Assembly: GCA_027064785.1 (NCBI GenBank) | Contig: JAMOPE010000409.1 | Coordinates: 1-6,599 of the forward strand | DNA length: 6,599 bases | Source of the DNA: Geobacteraceae bacterium | Lineage (GTDB): Bacteria; Desulfobacterota; Desulfuromonadia; Desulfuromonadales; Geopsychrobacteraceae | Reading direction: 5' to 3' | Part shown: positions 1 to 5,785 of the stretch, piece by piece | Position numbering within the stretch: the stretch's first letter is position 1 | How the letters are laid out: every line of letters begins with the position of its first letter | Position numbers and translations under genes: made by a program | The notes under the pieces: model-generated | Database searches by the model: none | What the model saw: the letters and a program-made list of their open reading frames with translations, nothing else | Told to the model about the DNA's origin: nothing

Positions 1-774
<774 letters not shown>

Positions 775-810
775 TTATATCCTCCTTAGAGAGTGTCTGA
801 GTTATTCCTG

Positions 811-1437
811 CTATTTGTCTGTATCATCTATGATGTTATCAATTATTTCGTCGATATCGTCTTCAACTTCCTCAACGACTACCGGAGCTTTTGCCAACAT
901 AACAAAAGCAGGACGCAGCAGACGCTTGTTCAGCTGATATCCTTTTTGCATCTGTTGGACAACAGTATTGGGCGGATGTTCAGCCGACTCCATCTGTCCC
1001 ATCGCCTGATGAAACGCCGGATCAAACGGCTGACCGATCGCATCGACCGGTTCAACGCCGAACTTCTCCAGCAATTGCGAGAACTGGGTCAAGGTCATCT
1101 GTACGCCTTCAAACAGGCCGTCGGCCCCTTCGGATTGCTCTGCGTGTTCAACCGCCCGCTCTAGGTTATCGATGACCGGAAGAATCTCACGCAAAATATT
1201 TTCGTTGGCAAACTTCGCCAAATCTTCCTTTTCCCGCTGTGTCCGCTTGCGCAGGTTTTCCATATCGGCTAACGTCCGCAGATACTGTTCCTGATGACTT
1301 TTCGCATCACTCAACGCCTGATTCAGTTTCACTTTCAGCGTTTCTACTTCGCTTTCAGTGTCTCCACCCTCCAGCTCAACACTGGCCGGAATATCCTGCT
1401 CTACTTCCGTCACCTGTTGTTCAGTTTTCTTTGTCAC
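811..1437 (-). CDS. grpE: Nucleotide exchange factor GrpE
   Basis: GrpE is the dimeric cytoplasmic nucleotide exchange factor that releases ADP from DnaK and so sets the speed of the chaperone cycle. The 208-residue protein has the expected order: a charged, variable N-terminus (1-30), a long helical coiled-coil stretch (about 30-80, including the QYLRTLADMENLRKR segment), and the C-terminal beta head with the family pattern GVEPVDAIGQPFDPAFHQA and then GYQLNKRLLRPAFVMLAKAP. The start is a GTG at 1437, supported by AAAGGAG (1448-1454) 10 nt upstream; there is no nearby ATG in frame. It begins 27 nt after the hrcA stop and ends 39 nt before dnaK, so the three form one operon. After the head the protein carries an acidic tail of about 20 residues rich in Asp, Glu and Ile, longer than many GrpE proteins have. 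Identification is secure. Confidence 0.97.
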   Translation of the reverse strand: MTKKTEQQVTEVEQDIPASVELEGGDTESEVETLKVKLNQALSDAKSHQEQYLRTLADMENLRKRTQREKEDLAKFANENILREILPVIDNLERAVEHAEQSEGADGLFEGVQMTLTQFSQLLEKFGVEPVDAIGQPFDPAFHQAMGQMESAEHPPNTVVQQMQKGYQLNKRLLRPAFVMLAKAPVVVEEVEDDIDEIIDNIIDDTDK

Positions 1438-1464
1438 TTTGTCTATACTCCTTTTATGTATATT

Positions 1465-2505
1465 TTATTCAAGTTCCCGATCAAGAACCCGGCTGACCAG
1501 CTGGGCGGTAAAATCAACGATCGGAACAACTTGTGAGTAATTCATCCGTACCGGACCAATAACGCCCAGTGTCCCTATTGCCCCTTTCTGGTTAGAAAAG
1601 GTCGATGTAATCAAACTGCAGCCTTCCAAATCGACATGGCTGCTTTCACTGCCGATAAAAATCTGCACCCCCTGTGCTGACTGGCTGCGATCAAGCAGCT
1701 CAAGCAGTTGTTTTTTACTTTCAAACGTTTCGATCAACCGTTGCATCTGTTCCGGAGTTGCAAACTCCGGCTGCCCCAGCATCAATGACGCTCCGGCAAC
1801 ATAAAGCTGGTCTTCGACCTCATCCTGCAAAGCAGAACACGACAGATTTAACGCCTGCTTCTTCAATCGATCGTAATGAACCCGGTCTTCCTGTAACTCC
1901 CGCTTTAACTTATTGCGAACTTCCTGAATTGACAGTCCATTCAACTCTTCATTTAAATAATTGCCGATCTGTTCCAAATCGCGGGTCGTCAAAGAGGAAT
2001 CCGCTTCGATAACCTTATTCTGCACCAAACCCGTCTCTGAGACATAGATCATCAGAACCCGACCATGCGACAGACGAATGAATTCAATCTGCCGAAAGAC
2101 TGTCGAAATAAATTTGGGGGCCATCACCAATCCGGTATACTGAGACAGCCCGGATAAGACCCGCCCCACTTCCTGCATAATATCTTCCATTCTCATATTC
2201 TGAAAACGGTAGCTATGACTCAGTTGTTCCTTTTCTTCCGGCTTAAGATCACGCACTTCAAGCAGCGTATCAATGTAATATTTAAAGCCTTTTCCCGTCG
2301 GTATCCGACCGGAAGAGGTATGTGGTGAACACAGCAATCCCATCTCTTCAAGATCGGCCATAACGTTACGGACTGAGGCCGGCGAGAGATTGAAATTATG
2401 TTTACGACTGATGGCACGGCTACCCACCGGCTCAGCAGAAATAATATAGTCCTTGACGATTGCATCAAGGATATTTTGGCTGCGTTCATTAAGTACTTCA
2501 GCCAC
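1465..2505 (-). CDS. hrcA: Heat-inducible transcription repressor HrcA
   Basis: HrcA is the dimeric repressor of class I heat-shock operons; it binds CIRCE and loses activity when unfolded proteins titrate GroEL away. With the GTG start at 2505 the protein has 346 residues, normal for the family. The N-terminal winged helix shows LNERSQNILDAIVKDYI, then EPVGSRAISRKHNFNLSPASVRN, MADLEEMGLL and HTSSGRIPTGKGFKYY. The rest is the GAF-like and dimerisation region, with a C-terminal GPVRMNYSQVVPIVDFTAQLV stretch typical of HrcA. An upstream TTG at 2517 would add four residues, but it has no good ribosome site. The GTG at 2505 has GGAG (2512-2515) 6 nt ahead, so I prefer it. The gene heads the hrcA-grpE-dnaK operon, with a perfect CIRCE in its own promoter, so it is predicted to be autoregulated. 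The family assignment is secure; the start is likely but unproven. Confidence 0.96.
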   Translation of the reverse strand: MAEVLNERSQNILDAIVKDYIISAEPVGSRAISRKHNFNLSPASVRNVMADLEEMGLLCSPHTSSGRIPTGKGFKYYIDTLLEVRDLKPEEKEQLSHSYRFQNMRMEDIMQEVGRVLSGLSQYTGLVMAPKFISTVFRQIEFIRLSHGRVLMIYVSETGLVQNKVIEADSSLTTRDLEQIGNYLNEELNGLSIQEVRNKLKRELQEDRVHYDRLKKQALNLSCSALQDEVEDQLYVAGASLMLGQPEFATPEQMQRLIETFESKKQLLELLDRSQSAQGVQIFIGSESSHVDLEGCSLITSTFSNQKGAIGTLGVIGPVRMNYSQVVPIVDFTAQLVSRVLDRELE

Positions 2506-2511
2506 AGGCTT

Positions 2512-2515
2512 CTCC
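2512..2515 (-). promoter_or_regulatory. Ribosome binding site that favours the GTG start of hrcA
   Basis: On the minus strand GGAG lies 6 nt before GTG 2505. The alternative TTG at 2517 overlaps this motif itself and has only a GGTTGTGATAT stretch upstream, so this site decides the start in favour of GTG. Confidence 0.65.
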
Positions 2516-2524
2516 AAATATCAC

Positions 2525-2547
2525 AACCTGATTCATTGAATCAGGTT
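2525..2547 (-). repeat. Perfect 23-bp palindrome in the hrcA leader
   Basis: Two 11-base arms, AACCTGATTCA and TGAATCAGGTT, surround a single central base. In the hrcA transcript this could fold as a hairpin of about 10 base pairs with a 3-nt loop, ending 9 nt before the GGAG ribosome site. No U-tract follows it on the minus strand, so it is not an intrinsic terminator. It could be an mRNA-stabilising 5' hairpin, a translation control element, or a binding site for a second dimeric regulator. The symmetry is seen directly; the role is unknown. Confidence 0.8.
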
Positions 2548-2574
2548 TAAAATCAGACTCTTATCTCTTTCGTG

Positions 2575-2601
2575 TTAGCACTCTATATCGACGAGTGCTA
2601 A
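2575..2601 (-). promoter_or_regulatory. CIRCE operator, the HrcA binding site
   Basis: The sequence is TTAGCACTC, nine spacer bases, then GAGTGCTAA, an exact match to the CIRCE consensus with fully complementary arms. It sits directly downstream of the -10 hexamer, covering the predicted transcription start and first transcribed bases, which fits repression by blocking polymerase. It lies 70 to 96 bp before the hrcA start and should control hrcA, grpE and dnaK together. Confidence 0.97.
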
Positions 2602-2607
2602 TTGGTG

Positions 2608-2637
2608 AGATTATCAATGCGTGCCCCTATTTGTCAA
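2608..2637 (-). promoter_or_regulatory. Sigma70-type promoter of hrcA-grpE-dnaK
   Basis: On the minus strand there is a consensus -35 TTGACA (2632-2637) and a -10 TAATCT (2608-2613) separated by 18 bp; GATAAT with a 16-bp gap is an alternative reading of the -10. Initiation about 7 bp further on, near 2600-2602, would fall at the edge of the CIRCE element. The position after the hemW terminator and before hrcA makes this the heat-shock operon promoter. Confidence 0.85.
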
Positions 2638-2705
2638 GGGTTATAGCTGTCATATTGTCGGACAATCTTTTCAAGCTGAGTTTTTTATTCTGCGAAGCGA
2701 GCGGG

Positions 2706-3848
2706 CTATAAAAACTGGCTGATCAGGTGATCGTAAATCAGCCAGCCCGAGAGGGTCAGGTGGCAGGACGTGCTGGCAGAATCGATTTCAAGGTAGTTTT
2801 CGATGTGGCGTAATTCAGTAGAAAATTTTTCGGTAAATGAGTAGTAAAATGTATCTTCAAAAAACCGGAAATCGACCCCATTCCGGGTACGCAAGGCAAG
2901 ATAGATATACTCACGCATCGCCGCGTTTAGATCATAGCCTTCAAGAAACTCTGCCGGATTCTGTCCCCGGATCAGATATTCTGTATAACGGGCAAGGTCA
3001 GCAGGAACATGCCAACGCTCACCACAGTCCAAATCGATAAAACTGTGGGCCCCCGTCCCGATTGCCCAGCATGTCTGGCGTTGCCAGTAGTTGAGATTGT
3101 GGAGGCAGTTTCGTCCCGGCTGAGAAAAATTTGAAATTTCGTAGTGTTCAAACCCGGCATTGGCCAGAAGTTCATCGAGCAGCCGATATTGGTCGGCGTA
3201 ATGATCTTCATCGCATGAGCTTAAAAGTCCTTTTTGCAGTTGACGATAAAAATCGGTCCCTTCCTCATACGAAAGGCCATAGAGGGAGATATGTTCCGGT
3301 GAAAATTCAAGGAGGCGGGTTGCTTCACCTTCAAGGTCAGCCAATCCCTGTCCCGGCAATCCAAACATCAAATCAAGGTTGATATTATCAAACCCCGCAC
3401 TCCGGGCAGCTGCGATACTGGTATAAACCTGGTCGACACTGTGAATTCTCCCCAGAGTTTGAAGTTTTTTATCGTTCAGCGATTGAACCCCGAGAGAGAG
3501 ACGGTTGATTCCCACCTGCCGGTAATCGGCTAGCTTCTGACCGTCAAGTGTGCCGGGATTTGCCTCAAGTGATATTTCGGGACTGTTTTCCAGTGAAAAG
3601 GTTGCTTCGATCTGACGCAGGATGGCATCAAGCTGGTGAGCACTCAGAAGGGACGGTGTTCCACCACCGAAAAAAACTGTTTTGAGGGGGGTAAGTTGCT
3701 GAGAATCATCTTCAGCAAGAAGCTGCAGATGTTTCAGCAGCAGATCAACGTAGCCATCGATCTGCTGCTCCGTTCCAACCAGCGAGAAAAAATCGCAATA
3801 GGGGCATTTACGCGAACAGAAGGGAATATGCAGGTAGAGTGAACTCAT
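2706..3848 (-). CDS. hemW: Radical SAM haem chaperone HemW (HemN-like)
   Basis: HemW is a radical SAM protein of the coproporphyrinogen dehydrogenase superfamily that binds haem and is thought to deliver it to target proteins such as respiratory enzymes; many databases still label it an oxygen-independent coproporphyrinogen III oxidase. The 380 residues match HemW length. The [4Fe-4S] motif is C11-x3-C15-x2-C18, followed by D19 and F20: the extra cysteine that true HemN has two residues after the third is absent, as in HemW. Further marks are GGGTPS (61-66), the LEANPGT segment (94-100), HNLNYW (250-255), GTGAHS (264-269) and the C-terminal EYIYLALRTRNGVD (313-326). The ATG at 3848 gives the standard MSSLYLHIPFC opening but no clear Shine-Dalgarno precedes it. 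It lies 44 nt after nqrM and ends in an intrinsic terminator. The HemW assignment is strong; the biochemical role is from the family. Confidence 0.93.
   Translation of the reverse strand: MSSLYLHIPFCSRKCPYCDFFSLVGTEQQIDGYVDLLLKHLQLLAEDDSQQLTPLKTVFFGGGTPSLLSAHQLDAILRQIEATFSLENSPEISLEANPGTLDGQKLADYRQVGINRLSLGVQSLNDKKLQTLGRIHSVDQVYTSIAAARSAGFDNINLDLMFGLPGQGLADLEGEATRLLEFSPEHISLYGLSYEEGTDFYRQLQKGLLSSCDEDHYADQYRLLDELLANAGFEHYEISNFSQPGRNCLHNLNYWQRQTCWAIGTGAHSFIDLDCGERWHVPADLARYTEYLIRGQNPAEFLEGYDLNAAMREYIYLALRTRNGVDFRFFEDTFYYSFTEKFSTELRHIENYLEIDSASTSCHLTLSGWLIYDHLISQFL
2708..2745 (-). terminator. Rho-independent terminator inside the 3' end of hemW
   Basis: The minus strand reads CTGGCTGAT, a 13-nt loop, ATCAGCCAG, then TTTTTAT. 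The two 9-base arms (2737-2745 and 2715-2723) are perfectly complementary, with possible G-U pairs extending the base. The stem encodes the last HemW residues (the WLI and ISQ parts) and the U-tract runs into the TAG stop at 2706-2708. It would end the apbE-nqrM-hemW transcript and insulate the CIRCE promoter from read-through. There is no T-tract on the plus-strand side, so it acts in one direction. Confidence 0.82.
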
Positions 3849-3892
3849 GCAGTGTTCGCAATCAAAGGGGCAACGAAGACAAACAGTCGCCG

Positions 3893-4180
3893 TTATTTTT
3901 CAACAGATGACATTTGAATCTTCTTTTCAAACTCGGCAACCATCTGCTGATACTTTTCGTTATCACCACTGGCACAAACTGCAGTGACAGCGACCGACTG
4001 ATCGCACGATTCGACAGTGCAGGTATCAGAGGCACCACACAAGCAATCCATTTCAATTAAATTGCTCGTGGTTCCACCACTGCAACTGCCCGACGGCCCT
4101 TTACGACCAAAAATAATCCCAATTGAAAGACCGGTAAATGCCAGAAGGAATATGACCAATGCGGGGATTATGAGTTCCAT
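3893..4180 (-). CDS. nqrM: Na+-NQR maturation protein NqrM (DUF539 family)
   Basis: NqrM is a small membrane protein needed to assemble active Na+-translocating NADH:quinone reductase, probably by helping insert the iron centre held between NqrD and NqrE. From the ATG at 4180 there are 95 residues. An N-terminal transmembrane helix (about 3-24, ELIIPALVIFLLAFTG) is followed by the family marks GIIFGRK and GSC. Six cysteines follow: C33, C46, C48, C54, C59 and C69. A charged helical tail (about 72-95) follows. A GTG at 4183 would be one codon longer, but AAGGAGG (4188-4194) is only 4 nt from it and 7 nt from the ATG, so ATG is preferred. This start overlaps the apbE TGA by one base, implying translational coupling. 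The neighbourhood (nqrF, apbE) supports the call. The cysteine region and tail look longer than in the short proteobacterial forms I remember. Confidence 0.88.
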   Translation of the reverse strand: MELIIPALVIFLLAFTGLSIGIIFGRKGPSGSCSGGTTSNLIEMDCLCGASDTCTVESCDQSVAVTAVCASGDNEKYQQMVAEFEKKIQMSSVEK

Positions 4181-5226
4181 CACTTAACCTCCTTCGTGTT
4201 GAGGTAAGGTGTAAATGCGTTGCTATACTTCTCTATGAATTTATCATTCTGCTTCACCAGCATAAAAATTGCAAGTTGGTGCCGATTCGCGAAGGCCATT
4301 CCTTTATCGGGACCCATCACCATAATTGCCGTAGCCAGGGCGTCGGCCCGCATACATGAGTCTTCGATAACTGTCACCGATGCTAACGTATGCTTGATCG
4401 GATAACCGGTTGCCGGATCGATGGTGTGGGAGTAACGGACACCGTCACGTTCGAAATAATTGCGATAATCCCCTGACGTCGCCATTGCAACATCCTGCAA
4501 ATACAAACGCTTACGAATACTGCGCTGGTTCGCCTGAGGGCTTTCTATCCCGATCACCCACGGTTTATCGTGCTCCTTATATCCATGCGTAATAATTTCA
4601 CCACCGATCTCAACCAGGAAATTTGACAGTTGCTCTTCAAGAAGCAGCTTGGCAACCGCATCGACAGCATAACCTTTCGCAATTGCCGAAAGGTCGATGG
4701 TGATATGTGCGTCACTCTTTTTCACCTGCGGGGGGTGAGCTTGAAGCTCCAGCTTTTGGTACCCGACAATCGAGAGCAGTTGCTTAATTTTATCCTGAGC
4801 AGGTATATCTTCAAGGTTGAGAGTTGGACCGAACCCCCACAGGTTGACCAGTTGACCGACGGTGATATCAAAAGCACCATCACTGATCCTGCTAATCTCC
4901 TGAGCTGTTGTCAACACTGTCATTGTTTCGTCAGCAACCGGCACCCAGGCATCGGCCGCTGCACGACTTACCTGCGAAACATCCGACTGTTCTTTATACG
5001 TCGACATCTCAGCATCAATCACGCCCAGCCGGGCATCAATTTTGGCCTTGAGAGCAGCAGAATCTATCTTTGCCTCCGAACCAGCAGCAAGTTTTATATG
5101 ATAGCTCGTCCCCATGGTTGTCCCCGCAATAGAGATCAACGGGGTTGATGTCGGACTCTGGTTGTTCAGGTAAATGACCGTTACCGCCAAGACCACGGCA
5201 ACACCCAGAAAAATAAATTTCTTCAT
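4180..5226 (-). CDS. apbE: FAD:protein FMN transferase ApbE
   Basis: ApbE uses FAD to attach FMN covalently to threonine in target proteins, such as NqrB and NqrC, on the outer face of the membrane. From ATG 5226 there are 348 residues. A basic N-terminus and hydrophobic segment (4-20) form a signal or membrane anchor; there is no lipobox cysteine. Family motifs follow in order: GTTMGTSY (35-42), EMSTY (73-77), SDGAFDITVGQLVNLWGFGP (115-134), DLSAIAKGYAVDAV (178-191), LVEIGGEI (204-211), ATSGDYRNYFE (249-259), YSHTIDPATGYP (265-276) and the metal-binding MRADALATA (292-300). In-frame ATGs at 5253 and 5250 would add nine residues, but they lie in the hairpin of a terminator and lack a ribosome site, so ATG 5226 is preferred; GGA (5233-5235) gives it a modest one. 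It overlaps nqrM by one base, pointing to a joint role in NQR maturation. Its own promoter is not evident. Confidence 0.95.
   Translation of the reverse strand: MKKFIFLGVAVVLAVTVIYLNNQSPTSTPLISIAGTTMGTSYHIKLAAGSEAKIDSAALKAKIDARLGVIDAEMSTYKEQSDVSQVSRAAADAWVPVADETMTVLTTAQEISRISDGAFDITVGQLVNLWGFGPTLNLEDIPAQDKIKQLLSIVGYQKLELQAHPPQVKKSDAHITIDLSAIAKGYAVDAVAKLLLEEQLSNFLVEIGGEIITHGYKEHDKPWVIGIESPQANQRSIRKRLYLQDVAMATSGDYRNYFERDGVRYSHTIDPATGYPIKHTLASVTVIEDSCMRADALATAIMVMGPDKGMAFANRHQLAIFMLVKQNDKFIEKYSNAFTPYLNTKEVK
4188..4194 (-). promoter_or_regulatory. Strong ribosome binding site of nqrM inside the apbE 3' end
   Basis: AAGGAGG on the minus strand lies 7 nt before ATG 4180 and 4 nt before GTG 4183, favouring the ATG. 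It is embedded in the last codons of apbE, consistent with coupled translation of the pair. Confidence 0.8.
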
Positions 5227-5235
5227 TGCTAATCC

Positions 5236-5266
5236 AAAAAAAAGCCGCATCATAACGATGCGGCTT
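5236..5266 (-). terminator. Strong rho-independent terminator after the ferritin-like gene, abutting apbE
   Basis: On the minus strand AAGCCGCATC, loop GTTAT and GATGCGGCTT form a perfect 10-bp stem followed by a run of eight T (counting two in the stem). It starts 24 nt after the stop of the ferritin-like gene and its T-tract ends 9 nt before the apbE ATG at 5226. The plus-strand side has no T-tract. It should end or attenuate the nqr transcript before the maturation genes. Confidence 0.92.
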
Positions 5267-5290
5267 CAAGTATCCCGTTATCGGGTCAGT

Positions 5291-5746
5291 TTACATTTCG
5301 CTGATTTCGAGAGCAATCCGTGCCAGCTTGTGTTTCTGCTGTTGTTCCATTTTGAGCAGGTTTTCGAAGATTTCACGACATTCAGGAGTCGTTGCTGTTT
5401 CGGCCATACCTTGGTACGACGCGATCAGGCACTTATCCATCTCCAGACCAATTTCCATCACTTGCTCAACTGTCATATGCGCAGGATATTGACTGACATC
5501 AAATGGTGCCAGCAGGCACTGCTCCTGAGTATACTGATACCAAGCATCCAGAGCTTTTGTCTGTACTTCTTCAGTAAAATCACTCAGTGCACGATCGAGG
5601 TGCTTTTCATGACGAACCAGATAATCGAGCAACATCTTAACTTTGGCACCTTCAGCTTTATCGGCAAGCTGCTGATAAAACTCTCCGGCACGACGGTGGA
5701 ATTCGCGAGCTGCATCAACGATCTCTTTTGCTTGTCCGTAGGGCAT
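5291..5746 (-). CDS. Small ferritin-like or rubrerythrin-like helical protein, function unknown
   Basis: I do not recognise a named gene. From ATG 5746 the protein has 151 residues, is predicted almost wholly helical and soluble, and has no signal peptide. Its layout suggests two helical pairs as in ferritin-like four-helix bundles: EFHRRAGEFYQQLAD (15-29), MLLDYLVRHEKHLDRAL (38-54), a connector rich in aromatic residues (DAWYQYTQEQ, 67-76), then EIGLEMDKCLIASYQGMAE (98-116) and FENLLKMEQQQKHKLARIA (127-145). The usual di-iron pattern (Glu seven before Tyr; Glu-x-x-His) is not intact: the equivalent places read H17/Y24, H46-x-x-H49, D104/Y111 and Q136-x-x-H139, so iron binding is doubtful or altered. 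A TTG at 5767 would add seven residues but includes the AAGGAGG site, so the ATG is preferred. It lies 39 nt after nqrF and before the terminator, so it is probably the last gene of the nqr operon. A role in NQR assembly or iron handling is only a guess from position. Confidence 0.75.
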   Translation of the reverse strand: MPYGQAKEIVDAAREFHRRAGEFYQQLADKAEGAKVKMLLDYLVRHEKHLDRALSDFTEEVQTKALDAWYQYTQEQCLLAPFDVSQYPAHMTVEQVMEIGLEMDKCLIASYQGMAETATTPECREIFENLLKMEQQQKHKLARIALEISEM

Positions 5747-5752
5747 CTGGCA

Positions 5753-5759
5753 CCTCCTT
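5753..5759 (-). promoter_or_regulatory. Ribosome binding site fixing the ATG start of the ferritin-like gene
   Basis: AAGGAGG on the minus strand lies 6 nt before ATG 5746. The longer TTG start at 5767 would translate through this motif and has no site of its own, so the ATG is the likely start. Confidence 0.85.
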
Positions 5760-5785
5760 GTTGACAATTAACCTGTCTTCGTCAA

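Noticed and set aside
2706..3848. Classifying this gene as the coproporphyrinogen dehydrogenase HemN.
   Set aside because: The residue two after the third cluster cysteine is Phe, not Cys, and the protein is about 380 residues, shorter than HemN; HemW fits better.
3872..3900. Imperfect hairpin (AACG..GAC/GTC..CGTT) followed by ATTTTT on the plus strand, between hemW and nqrM.
   Set aside because: It has a two-base mismatch in a short stem, and there is no plus-strand gene for it to terminate.
4630..5148. A 172-codon open frame on the plus strand within apbE.
   Set aside because: It is wholly antisense to a well-supported ApbE sequence with all its motifs and resembles no protein I know.
5274..5285. 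CCCG-TTAT-CGGG inverted repeat downstream of the ferritin-like stop.
   Set aside because: The stem is only four base pairs and does not extend; the adjacent 10-bp terminator explains the region better.
5174..5764. A 196-codon open frame on the plus strand.
   Set aside because: It lies antisense to the ferritin-like gene and the apbE 5' end, has no recognisable domain and crosses the terminator; it is a shadow of minus-strand codon bias.
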